Below are positions 17,571-25,912 of a DNA stretch of 64,000 nucleotides, in pieces (positions within the stretch are counted from its first letter, which is position 1; every line of letters begins with the position of its first letter). The DNA is taken from the NCBI RefSeq assembly GCF_900112205.1, contig NZ_FOKW01000002.1, positions 465,201-529,200 of the forward strand, given 5' to 3'. The DNA is from Natronobacterium haloterrestre. Its GTDB lineage: Archaea > Halobacteriota > Halobacteria > Halobacteriales > Natrialbaceae. The notes under the pieces were generated by a model, which saw only the letters and a list, made by a program, of their open reading frames with translations, ran no database searches and was not told the origin of the DNA. A program made the position numbers and the translations under genes.

Positions 17571-19208
17571 ATGATGGGAACCCGGGACGACCTCGCCGAA
17601 GCTACGCTCGAGACGCTCCCGCTCACGGTGGCCGTCCTCGACTCGACGGGCCGAATCCTGTTGACGAACCAGTCGTGGCGGGAGTTCAACCCCGACGACG
17701 ACAACCACGTCGGCGTCAATTACGTCGCGACCGCCGAGATGGGCGACGAGGAGGGGGACGACGAACACGCCCGCCGGGCAGTCGAGGGGCTCGAAGCGGT
17801 TCTGGAGGGCGAACGGGAGACGTTCTCCATGGAGTACCCCTGCCACACGCCCGAGGAGAAACAGTGGTTCCTGATGCGAGCCAGCCGGTTCACCGTCGAC
17901 GGCGACGTGCGGGTCTCGGTCGTCCACCTCGACATCACCGACCGAAAACTCGCGGAACTCGACGCCGAGGCGGCCCTCGAGCGCCTGCGCGAGCAACAGC
18001 GCAACCTCGAGCACGTCCTCGAGCGAATCGACGGCCTCGTCCGCGACGTCACCGACGCCGCCGTGGGCGCGGAGAGTCGCAGTGAGATCGAACACGGCGT
18101 CTGTCGGGAACTCGCGGACACCGATCCGTACGTGCTCGCCTGGATCGGCCGCGTCGACGTCACCACCAGGCGCGTCTCGCCCCGCGAGTGGGCCGGCCAC
18201 AGGGAGGTGCCACTGGAGAACGACGAACTCGTCCTCTCCTCCGACGAGAGCCATCCCGCGGTGCAGGCGCTCAGGGAGGGCGAACCGCGGGCCATCCAGG
18301 ACGTCGCCGAGTTCGATCACGCCGATCACTGGTGGCCGACCGGCGCGGGCGATCTGTTCCGATCGGTCGCCGCGATCCCGCTCGAGTACGGCGACGTCAC
18401 CTACGGCGTGCTCGTAGTGTTCGCCGAGGACGCCGACGCCTTCGACGAGCGGGAACTGCTCGTCCTCGAGTCGCTTGCCGGGACCGTCTCGACGGCGATG
18501 AACGCGATCGAGGCCCGGCGGATGCTCACTACCGAGACGATCGTCGAACTCGAGGCGACAATCGAGGATCCGTCGCTGTTCGTGACGGCGCTTGCGACCG
18601 AACTCGGGGCGTCGGTGACCTACCGCGGACTGACCTACGACAAGGAGGGAACCGCGCTCGCGGTCTTCTACGTCGACTGTACCGGAGGGGTCGAAGCGGT
18701 CGCTGCCGACCTGGACGGGATCGAGGACGCGACGATCCTCTCGGAGTACGAGGACGGCACCCTGCTGGAACTGGCGCTGTCCGACGGTGTCGTCACCGCG
18801 CTCGCCGATCACGGGGGCGTGATCCAGCGGTTCGATGCCGCACCCGACGACAGGGTCGCCGACCTGGCGCTGCAACTGCCCAACGGCCAGTCGGCCCGGT
18901 CGGTCTACGACCTCCTCGAAGAGCGGTACGAGCGGACGGAACTGATCAGCTACCGTGAATCGGATCGCCCGACGCGGACGCTACGGGACGTCGCGGCCGA
19001 ACTCGACTCGAAACTCACCGATCGCCAGGAGATGGCCCTCAGAAAGGCCTTCTACGCCGACTATTTCGAGTGGCCACGGGGGGTCTCGGGCGAAGAACTG
19101 GCGGAATCCATGGGTGTTTCCCGGTCGACGTATCACCAGCACCTCCGCGCCGCACAGCGAAAATTGCTCGAGGAACTGTTCGCCGTGGACCCCACTAGTG
19201 AGGGCTAG
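17571..19208 (+). CDS. bat: Bat-type regulator: PAS, GAF, bacterio-opsin activator domain and HTH_10
   Basis: A 545-residue protein with PAS at about 12-125 (TLPLTVAVLDSTGRILLTNQ), a linker coil (LERLREQQRNLEHVLERI), GAF at about 155-310, the Bat-associated domain at about 330-470, and HTH_10 at about 488-540 (LTDRQEMALRKAFYADYFE, EELAESMGVSRSTYHQHLR). This is the layout of Bat, the oxygen- and light-responsive activator of the bop regulon in Halobacterium. Here it sits 63 bases before crtB on the same strand, and a strong match to the Bat binding consensus overlaps its own 3' end. Identity as Bat is inferred from layout and context; HTH_10 paralogues are common. Confidence 0.85.
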   Translation: MMGTRDDLAEATLETLPLTVAVLDSTGRILLTNQSWREFNPDDDNHVGVNYVATAEMGDEEGDDEHARRAVEGLEAVLEGERETFSMEYPCHTPEEKQWFLMRASRFTVDGDVRVSVVHLDITDRKLAELDAEAALERLREQQRNLEHVLERIDGLVRDVTDAAVGAESRSEIEHGVCRELADTDPYVLAWIGRVDVTTRRVSPREWAGHREVPLENDELVLSSDESHPAVQALREGEPRAIQDVAEFDHADHWWPTGAGDLFRSVAAIPLEYGDVTYGVLVVFAEDADAFDERELLVLESLAGTVSTAMNAIEARRMLTTETIVELEATIEDPSLFVTALATELGASVTYRGLTYDKEGTALAVFYVDCTGGVEAVAADLDGIEDATILSEYEDGTLLELALSDGVVTALADHGGVIQRFDAAPDDRVADLALQLPNGQSARSVYDLLEERYERTELISYRESDRPTRTLRDVAAELDSKLTDRQEMALRKAFYADYFEWPRGVSGEELAESMGVSRSTYHQHLRAAQRKLLEELFAVDPTSEG

Positions 19209-19218
19209 GTATTTTATA
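19189..19218 (+). promoter_or_regulatory. Bat-type upstream activating sequence and TATA box of crtB
   Basis: The 15 bases at 19189-19203, ACCCCACTAGTGAGG, match the published Bat UAS consensus ACCcnactagTTnGG at every informative position except one (G for the second T). Seven bases or so downstream lies tattttata (19210-19218), a good archaeal TATA box, 54 bases before the crtB ATG. The UAS lies inside the last codons of bat. The order and spacing resemble the bop promoter of Halobacterium. The consensus is recalled from the literature, not computed here. Confidence 0.75.
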
Positions 19219-19271
19219 CGTTCCTGTCGTACAGAAAACACCACGCAGTCACCGGACGCTACCAATCATAA

Positions 19272-20234
19272 ATGAGACAGGAACACATCGAGAGAGGGAA
19301 GGCGATACAGAGACGGACCGGAAAAACGTTCTACCTCGCGACGCGGTTCCTCCCCGAGCGCGTTCGTCACTCGACTCACGTTCTCTACGCGTTTTTCCGG
19401 ATCGCGGACGAGGTCGTCGACGACGCCGCGGATACCCCTCGGGAAGAGCAACGGGCGGAACTCGAGAAGTTGCGCGCCCAGGCGCTGGGCGAGGAGCCAG
19501 CGGACGATCCGGTTCTGGAAGCCTTCTGTGAACTCCGGGAGCGCCACGACATCGCCGACGAGGAGGTCGAGGAGTTCGTCGACGCGATGGTCACCGACAT
19601 CACCCGGAGCCGATACGAGACCTACGACGACCTCGAGGCGTACATGCGGGGGTCGGCCGCGGCGGTCGGCGTGATGATGACCGCGATCATGGACCTCGAC
19701 CCCGAGATGGAGGAGGCTGCGCTCCCTCACGCGATCAAACTCGGCGAGGCCTTCCAGCTGACCAACTTCCTCCGGGACGTCCGGGAGGACATCGTCGAAC
19801 GCGACCGCATCTACCTCCCCCTCGAGACGCTTCGCGAGCACGGGGTATCTCCCGAGGAGATCGAGAACTTCGAGTACTCCCCGGCGTTCGCGGCGGCGAT
19901 GGAGGACGAACTCGAGCGGACTGAGGAACTGTACCGCGAGGGCGTCGCCGGGATCCGGTATCTCCCCGAGGACTGCCAGCTACCGGTGTTGCTGGCGGCG
20001 GTGTTGTACGCCGAGCACCACTCGCTCATCCGGGCACAGGACTACGACGTCCTTACCGAAGAACCGTCGCTGTCGACGGCCCGGAAGCTGTGGTGTCTCG
20101 CGAAGACCCGCTGGCACTGGCACTGGAACCGCGATCCGGAGGCGGTGTTCCAGCGGGTATCCGCGGTGCCGACGGCCGACCCCGGACCCGACCACCGCGG
20201 TCCGGAGCCCGGGGACGGGGTCCCGACGCGGTAG
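19272..20234 (+). CDS. crtB: phytoene synthase CrtB
   Basis: A 320-residue squalene/phytoene synthase. It condenses two geranylgeranyl diphosphates to phytoene, the first committed step to bacterioruberin. The first Asp-rich motif is in FRIADEVVDDAAD (about residue 50), the second in FLRDVREDIVERDRIYLP (about 160-175), and YEALRPALVG-type substrate stretches are replaced by SRYETYDDLEAYMRGSA. The ATG follows the bat stop by 63 bases. Transcription probably starts from its own Bat-controlled promoter, with possible read-through from bat. Confidence 0.95.
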   Translation: MRQEHIERGKAIQRRTGKTFYLATRFLPERVRHSTHVLYAFFRIADEVVDDAADTPREEQRAELEKLRAQALGEEPADDPVLEAFCELRERHDIADEEVEEFVDAMVTDITRSRYETYDDLEAYMRGSAAAVGVMMTAIMDLDPEMEEAALPHAIKLGEAFQLTNFLRDVREDIVERDRIYLPLETLREHGVSPEEIENFEYSPAFAAAMEDELERTEELYREGVAGIRYLPEDCQLPVLLAAVLYAEHHSLIRAQDYDVLTEEPSLSTARKLWCLAKTRWHWHWNRDPEAVFQRVSAVPTADPGPDHRGPEPGDGVPTR

Positions 20235-20288
20235 CGTCGCTTCGTCGAGCGCCACACTCGAGTCCGTCGTCGACGTTGACCGCCTTTT

Positions 20289-21233
20289 TCAGGTGCCGTA
20301 CCGGGACGGAAGCGCCGCCAGCACCATCTCCCGGTCGTACCGGTCGGTCCTGAACAGGCCGAGACAGAACAGGCCGGCGACCCCTGCAGCGATCCAGTTG
20401 CCGTAGAGGAGATTGATCGACCCCCAGAGCAACACGAAGCTCACCAGGTCGTCCAGCATGAACTCGCACTCGCGAACCCGGGCGAGCAGCGCCGTCCGGT
20501 CGAACGCGAGGTCGACGAGCGCGACGGCGACGGTACCCGAGAGCACCCAGCCCCCGTAGTTCGAGAGCGGGACGCCGTAGAAGCCGCCGGACTCGAAACT
20601 CCAGAACCCGATCGCGACGGCGGCCGGATCGAGGACGACGTCGATGGCGACGACGGCGAGGATCGCGGCCGGGATCCGCACGAGGGGGGTTCCGCTCCAG
20701 TCGCCGAGCACCAGCAGCGCCAGCAGGTAGCCGTTCAAAACGAGCGGGATGAAAAACAGCGGGAGCGCGACCGGGACCGTATCGAACAGCATCGGTCCCA
20801 GCTGGATCGCGTACTCGAATGCCCCGTACGGCCAGTCGGTCGCCACGCCGACGATCTCGATCGCGTACGTGTACGCCGTCAGGAGGCCGAGTGCGGCCAG
20901 CGCGCGGCGATCGATCCGCGGCAGGATCCCGACCAGCAGCGGCGAGCGCATGACGGCGGTGCCGAACAGTAACAACAGCGGGTTGTACGCCAGCGGCTCG
21001 GGCAGAAGGCCCTCGGCGCTCGCGACGAGCGACAGCGCGCCGACGACGGGGAAGACGACCGCGATCGTGAACCGGTTCTCGCGGATGAGCGCCTCGAGGC
21101 GTCGCTGAACGGTTGCGCGTCGGTCCGTCCGCTCCTGTTCCTGTTCCCGCTCCCGTTTCCGTTCACGTTCACGTTCACGTTCGCGGTCCCGGCTCCCCTC
21201 GTACTCTCGAGTGCGGGCGTTCGACCTATCCAT
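20289..21233 (-). CDS. cruF: bisanhydrobacterioruberin hydratase CruF
   Basis: A 314-residue membrane protein of the carotenoid biosynthesis (CruF/DUF422) family, with about seven to eight helices after residue 55. It adds water to the C50 chain in the last step to bacterioruberin. Seen: YAIEIVGVATDWPYGAFEY, the family signature with the EIVG and WPYG motifs, and DVVLDPAAVAIGFWSFE. The first 45 residues are an unusual Arg/Glu-rich segment encoded by a hexamer-type DNA repeat (about 21133-21190). The ATG overlaps the lyeJ stop by 8 bases, so translation is coupled. Confidence 0.92.
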   Translation of the reverse strand: MDRSNARTREYEGSRDRERERERERKREREQEQERTDRRATVQRRLEALIRENRFTIAVVFPVVGALSLVASAEGLLPEPLAYNPLLLLFGTAVMRSPLLVGILPRIDRRALAALGLLTAYTYAIEIVGVATDWPYGAFEYAIQLGPMLFDTVPVALPLFFIPLVLNGYLLALLVLGDWSGTPLVRIPAAILAVVAIDVVLDPAAVAIGFWSFESGGFYGVPLSNYGGWVLSGTVAVALVDLAFDRTALLARVRECEFMLDDLVSFVLLWGSINLLYGNWIAAGVAGLFCLGLFRTDRYDREMVLAALPSRYGT

Positions 21234-22146
21234 TGACGAGCCTCCAGAGGGCACCCATCGTCAAGGCAGTGCCGACGACGGTGTTGATCGCCGGAAACCA
21301 CCAGTAGGCCCGATCGACGGGGACGCTCGAGCCGGCCAGCACGGCGACGAGTGCGGGGTAGACGACCATGACGGCTCCCAGTCGGTAGTCGATCGCGCCG
21401 AACGCGAGGGCGCTTGCCAGCCAGCACGCGCCGCAGTAGGCGTACGTGCGACGTTCGCCGAGCATCGTGGCCGTCGTTCGAATCCCGGCCGCACGGTCGG
21501 GCTCGATGTCGGGAATCGCCGAGAACGTGTGCATCCCCATGGCCCACAGCCAGCCGCCGACGACGGCGAGTGCGGGCGGCTGGGTGCCGGCGACGGCCGC
21601 GTAGGCCGCCGCGCCGGGCGCGATGTAGAGCCCGTTCGAGACCGAGTCGAGCAGCGGCGTCGTCTTGAACCGGACCGGCGGCGCGCTGTAGGCCGCACCC
21701 AGGGCGAGGAAGACGACGATCCAGGGCCAGGCTGGCGCCGGAACGACGGGAACGAACAGCAACGGCAGGGCGGCACAGAGGCCGACCGCGGCGGGGACGT
21801 ACCCCTGTCCCCGGTACCGGGCCTCCTTGTCCTCCTTTTTCGGGTTCTCCGTGTCGATCTCGCGGTCGTAGACGTCGTTGATCCCGTAGAGGAAGACGTT
21901 CGCCGGGAGCAGGAAGTACGCGAACAGGACGACCGCCGCCGGCGCGAACAGGTCGGCGCGTGCCTCGGCCGCGTAGGCGACCCCGACCAGTACGGGACCG
22001 GCGAGGTAGAGCCAGAATCGCGGCCGCGAGAGGACCAGCAGGTAACGGAGTCGGTGGGCGAGCCCGTCCCGCTGGTCGGACTTGCCCTCGGCTCCGGCTC
22101 CGGTTCCGTCTCCATCGCCCCCTCGCGTCGACGCGTTCTCGCCCAT
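21226..22146 (-). CDS. lyeJ: lycopene elongase/1,2-hydratase LyeJ (UbiA prenyltransferase)
   Basis: A 306-residue membrane prenyltransferase that adds two C5 units to lycopene, giving the C50 skeleton. The two Asp-rich motifs are NDVYDREIDTENPKKEDKE (about residues 87-105) and SAIPDIEPDRAAGIRTTA (about 210-225). About eight helices are present. The acidic, glycine-rich head before LVLSRPRFWLYLAGP is specific to this copy. It lies 14 bases after crtD and overlaps cruF by 8 bases, in the order known from Haloarcula japonica (crtD-lyeJ-cruF). Confidence 0.93.
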   Translation of the reverse strand: MGENASTRGGDGDGTGAGAEGKSDQRDGLAHRLRYLLVLSRPRFWLYLAGPVLVGVAYAAEARADLFAPAAVVLFAYFLLPANVFLYGINDVYDREIDTENPKKEDKEARYRGQGYVPAAVGLCAALPLLFVPVVPAPAWPWIVVFLALGAAYSAPPVRFKTTPLLDSVSNGLYIAPGAAAYAAVAGTQPPALAVVGGWLWAMGMHTFSAIPDIEPDRAAGIRTTATMLGERRTYAYCGACWLASALAFGAIDYRLGAVMVVYPALVAVLAGSSVPVDRAYWWFPAINTVVGTALTMGALWRLVNG

Positions 22147-22160
22147 TGCTAGTACCGTTG

Positions 22161-23696
22161 TCACCCCCGATCCTCGAGAATCTTTTCCGCTGTCAGTTCG
22201 CCGCTGATGAGACACATCGGAACGCCGATCCCCGGCGTCGTGTCACCGCCGACGAAGTAGAGCCCGTCGACCTCCTTCGAGCGGTGTGGCGGCCGGAACA
22301 GTGCCGTCTGGCGGAGCGTATGAGCCAGCCCGAGCGCCGTCCCGTCGTAGCTGTTGTACCGGCTGGCGAAGTCGTCGATACAGAACCGCTCCTCGACGAC
22401 GATCCGGTCGCGGATGTCCGTCCCGGTGTGTTCCGCGATGTCGGCGAGAATCTCGTCTCGATACTGGTCGCGGATCTCGGGGGTGTCCTCGAGGCCCGGC
22501 GCGATCGGGACGAGGACGAACAGGTTGCTGTGGCCCTCCGGGGCGACGTCGTCGTCGGTTTCCGAGGGGACACAGAGGTAGTAAGCCGGATCGTCGGGCC
22601 AGGCGGGTTCCTCGAAGATGCTGTCGAAGTGGTCCTCCCAGTCGGTCGGGAGCACGAGCGTGTGGTGAGCCAGTTCGTCGACGTCCCCCTCGACGCCGAG
22701 ATACAGCAGGAACGCCGACGGCGCGTACGTCCGGGACTCCCAGTAGTCGGCATCGTAGCCGCGCTGTTCGGGTTTGAGCAGGTCCTGTTCGGTGTGGGCG
22801 TAGTCGGTGTTGCTGACGACCAGGTCCGGGCGGAGCTGTCCCTCGGGGGTCTCGACGAGGAACGCCCCCTCGCGGCCCTTGATGGCCGTCGCCGGCCGGC
22901 CGGTGTCGTACTCGACGCCCAGTTCCCGGCCGAGGTCGGCGATGCCGTCGACGACGCTTTTCATCCCGCCCTCGGGGTACCAGACGCCGAGGTTGAAGTC
23001 GACGTGGCTCATCAGGTTGTACAGCGCCGGCGTGTTCTTCGGCGACCCACCGAGGAACACCAGCGTGTACTGCATGATCTGCTGGAGCTTCGGGTGGTCG
23101 AAGTAGTTCTCGACGTGGTCCTGCATCGACCCCAGCAGCGTGAGCCCGCGGGCCTGCCGGGCCACGTCGAGGTCGAGGTAGTCCCGGAGCCGGGACCGGT
23201 CCTCGTAGACGAAGTGTTTCATCCCCACCTCGTAGTTCTCCCTGGACTTCTCGAGGTACCGCTCTAACGTCTCTCCCGCTCCGTCCTCGTACTCCTCGAA
23301 GATCTCCTTCGTCCGCTCGAGGTCCGGCGTCACGTCGACCCGATCCCCGTGTGCTCGCGAGCCTGGCTCGCTCGTATCGTCCGCGGAACCCCGTTCCGCG
23401 CTATCCTTGAAGAAGATCCGGTAGTGGGGATCCAGTTGGGTGAGCCGGTAGTAGTCCGACGGCGTTCGATCGAAGTCCCCGAAGAACCGCTCGAACACGT
23501 CGGGCATCAGGTACCACGAGGGGCCCATATCGAACCGGAACCCCTCGATCTCGAGTCGGCTCGCCCGCCCGCCGAGTTGCTCGTTCTTTTCGATGACGCG
23601 CACGTCGGCACCCGCGTCGGCGAGGTAACAGGCGGTCGAGAGTCCCCCGATCCCGCCGCCGATCACGACGACTGATTCACCGGCCAGCGCTTGCAT
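22161..23696 (-). CDS. crtD: carotenoid 3,4-desaturase CrtD (phytoene desaturase family)
   Basis: A 511-residue FAD-dependent desaturase. The FAD-binding motif is VVVIGGGIGGLSTACYLADA at residues 8-27 with the acidic partner VRVIEKNEQLGGRAS. The C-terminal family motif is GLYFVGGDTTPGIGVPMCLI. In the bacterioruberin pathway it desaturates the C50 intermediate at the 3,4-position. A separate phytoene desaturase CrtI is not in the window, and this enzyme could share that role. It opens a three-gene operon. The ATG at 23694-23696 lies about 30 bases after a TATA-like gtttatcc, which suggests a leaderless transcript. Confidence 0.93.
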   Translation of the reverse strand: MQALAGESVVVIGGGIGGLSTACYLADAGADVRVIEKNEQLGGRASRLEIEGFRFDMGPSWYLMPDVFERFFGDFDRTPSDYYRLTQLDPHYRIFFKDSAERGSADDTSEPGSRAHGDRVDVTPDLERTKEIFEEYEDGAGETLERYLEKSRENYEVGMKHFVYEDRSRLRDYLDLDVARQARGLTLLGSMQDHVENYFDHPKLQQIMQYTLVFLGGSPKNTPALYNLMSHVDFNLGVWYPEGGMKSVVDGIADLGRELGVEYDTGRPATAIKGREGAFLVETPEGQLRPDLVVSNTDYAHTEQDLLKPEQRGYDADYWESRTYAPSAFLLYLGVEGDVDELAHHTLVLPTDWEDHFDSIFEEPAWPDDPAYYLCVPSETDDDVAPEGHSNLFVLVPIAPGLEDTPEIRDQYRDEILADIAEHTGTDIRDRIVVEERFCIDDFASRYNSYDGTALGLAHTLRQTALFRPPHRSKEVDGLYFVGGDTTPGIGVPMCLISGELTAEKILEDRG

Positions 23697-23714
23697 GTCT
23701 CGTCGTGACTGTCG

Positions 23715-23751
23715 GCGTAGGGATAAACGTACGGCATATTTGCGTAGGGAT
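23715..23751 (-). promoter_or_regulatory. crtD-operon promoter with a 10-bp direct repeat
   Basis: The 10-mer gcgtagggat (plus-strand reading) occurs at 23715-23724 and again at 23742-23751. On the coding strand this is ATCCCTACGC twice, separated by 17 bases that include an AAATATG stretch; the downstream copy runs into the TATA-like gtttatcc (23721-23728 complement). The pair is well placed for a regulator of the crtD-lyeJ-cruF operon. It does not resemble the Bat consensus seen at crtB. Confidence 0.5.
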
Positions 23752-23897
23752 CGACGCTCTGCGGATCGGGAGACGGTAGCAAGGGCAGGGCCAAGACAGA
23801 AGGCGACGCTCGTACGCATCTACTCGAGGGAGTACGCCGAGGAATCGACCGACGAAGATACCAAACCATTAGTTCGTCTACTGACTGTACCCCACTA

Positions 23898-25772
23898 ATG
23901 GCCAATCCCGAATCCGAAGAGCGAGAGCGGATACGCGACTCGGGGCCGCCCGCGGAACGCCCCGGGAAGCCGGAGCCGAGCGACGAGACGGAAGAGGTCC
24001 GTGATGCGGTCGAGCGGTCCCGTAGTGGCGCGCCCGCAGTCGGATCGGTCGTTCGCGACCGGTTCTCCTCCGACGAGGTCTTCCAGCGGATCGTCGCGGC
24101 GGCCGACGAGGAGGTCACCTCCGGCAACCGCGAACTCTTCTTCAGCGGCCTCGCCGCCGGGTTCGCGATCACGATCACGTTCCTGCTGTACGCGTCGATG
24201 TACGGCGCGACCGACGGCGATCCGATCGTCAGTTCGCTGCTTTACCCGCTCGGGTTCATCTACATCATCATCGGCGGGTACCAGCTCTACACGGAGAATA
24301 CGCTTCCGCCCGTCGCGCTGACGATCGAGCGACTGGCCAGTCTGCCGGCGCTGCTTCGTCACTGGGTTATCGTCCTTACCGGTAACTTCGCCGGCGGTGC
24401 CTTCGGTGCGGCCGCGCTGACCTGGGGCGGCGTGTTCGACGACGACGCCGCGGCCGCGGCGATGAGCATCGCCCAGCACGGCATCGAGACACCCTGGTGG
24501 GACCTGTTCTTCAAGGCCGCCTTCGCCGGCCTGATCGTCGCCGGCGTCGTCTGGGTCACCTTCGCCTCCCGGGACACGATCTCCCGGCTCGTCGTGGTCT
24601 ACCTCGCGTTCCTCGCGATTCCACTTGGCAACCTGTTCCACGTCGTCGTCTCGTTCACCGAGATGCTCTATCTGGTCTTCGCGGGCGAACTCGCCTTCCT
24701 CGTCGGGATGACTGATTTCGTCCTCCCGGTTCTACTGGGGAACACGCTCGGCGGTATCGTGCTCGTCACGATCGTCAACTACTACCAGACAAGCGAGCAG
24801 CGACTCGAGTCCGCCCGGTTCGAGGGGATCGAGCGCCGGCTCTCGGTCCGCGAGTGGGCCTTCGGCGGGTGGGCCGGACGGTCGTACGTCCCGGTGATCG
24901 ACACCGCCGAAGAGCGGGCGGAGGACGAGGAGACGTACCGAATCATGGTCCCCATCGCGAACCCGCGGACCGAAGGGAAACTCGTCGAACTCGCCTCGAT
25001 GTTCGCGGCGTCCCACGAGTCCGCGACGGTCCACCTGGTCCACGTCGTCCAGACGCCGGACAAACCGTCCGCGACGGGCACCGACAGACAGCGCGCCCGC
25101 ATCGTCTCCGAATCGGAGCGCCGACTCGAGGATCTCACGGAGTCGTTCGCCTACACCGACATCGACTACGACACGTCGACGATCGTCACCCACCGCTCGG
25201 TCGAGGAGATCTTCGACACGGCAAAGCGACAACACGCGGACCTCGTCCTGATGGGCTGGGGGTCCGAGACGCCGTGGGACAGCGCACGTCTCGACCGGCC
25301 GCTCAGCGAACTGACCAAGGAGTTCCCAAGCGACCTGCTCGTGTTCAAGGATCGTGGGACCGACATCTCGCGGGTTCTCCTGCCGACCGCGGGCGGCCCG
25401 GACTCCGATCTCAGCGCCGAAGTCGCGCGGACGCTCACCGAGACCATCGGCACCGAGGTCTCGCTGTTGCACGTCGTCGGCGACCCCACGGCCCGCGAGA
25501 GGGGCGAAGAGTTCATCGAGGAGTGGGCCGCCGAACACGATCTGCACGGGGCGAACCTGATCGTCGACGATTCCGGCAACGTCGAAGAGGCGATCTGTCG
25601 CGAGGCCGACGACGAGACCCTGATCCTGATCGGCGCGACCGAGCGGGGACTGCTCTCGCGACTCGTCACCAGTTCGCTGCACTTCGACGTCATCAACGAC
25701 GTCGACTGCTCGGTGATGCTCGCGGAGCGACCGACGGGCCGCAGCATCATCAGGCGATTGTTCGGCCGATAA
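23898..25772 (+). CDS. formate/nitrite transporter (FNT) family channel fused to two UspA domains
   Basis: A 624-residue protein. An acidic tail (1-75) leads into six FNT membrane segments (about 80-310). AIPLGNLFHVVVSFTEM holds the conserved pore histidine and GNTLGGIVLVTIVNYY is the sixth-helix region. Two universal stress protein domains follow (about 340-480, starting YRIMVPIANPRTEGK, and 485-610, starting SRVLLPTAGGPDSD). FNT proteins pass small monocarboxylates, nitrite or hydrosulfide. The cytoplasmic Usp pair could gate the channel in response to nucleotide or stress. A stand-alone gene, divergent from crtD. Confidence 0.88.
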   Translation: MANPESEERERIRDSGPPAERPGKPEPSDETEEVRDAVERSRSGAPAVGSVVRDRFSSDEVFQRIVAAADEEVTSGNRELFFSGLAAGFAITITFLLYASMYGATDGDPIVSSLLYPLGFIYIIIGGYQLYTENTLPPVALTIERLASLPALLRHWVIVLTGNFAGGAFGAAALTWGGVFDDDAAAAAMSIAQHGIETPWWDLFFKAAFAGLIVAGVVWVTFASRDTISRLVVVYLAFLAIPLGNLFHVVVSFTEMLYLVFAGELAFLVGMTDFVLPVLLGNTLGGIVLVTIVNYYQTSEQRLESARFEGIERRLSVREWAFGGWAGRSYVPVIDTAEERAEDEETYRIMVPIANPRTEGKLVELASMFAASHESATVHLVHVVQTPDKPSATGTDRQRARIVSESERRLEDLTESFAYTDIDYDTSTIVTHRSVEEIFDTAKRQHADLVLMGWGSETPWDSARLDRPLSELTKEFPSDLLVFKDRGTDISRVLLPTAGGPDSDLSAEVARTLTETIGTEVSLLHVVGDPTARERGEEFIEEWAAEHDLHGANLIVDDSGNVEEAICREADDETLILIGATERGLLSRLVTSSLHFDVINDVDCSVMLAERPTGRSIIRRLFGR

Positions 25773-25912
25773 CGGCGTTTCCGGTTTTCGACGCCCCCTC
25801 CCTCGGTTTTCTCTCGATTCGTCGCGATCGATGGCTCCCTCTGTCGCTCGAGGCGGTCTCGACTCCGCGCTCGAGCCGATGCCTTCCTGTCGTTCGCCCG
25901 CGTAGGGGCTGT

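Noticed and set aside
23889..23901. accccactaatgg, similar to the Bat UAS, at the start of the FNT-Usp gene
   Set aside because: It mismatches the consensus at four of the conserved bases and overlaps the start codon, so it cannot act as an upstream site.
24854..25912. Long open frame upstream of the SDR gene at 25913
   Set aside because: It overlaps the FNT-Usp gene in another frame and has the Arg/Asp-rich composition of a shadow.
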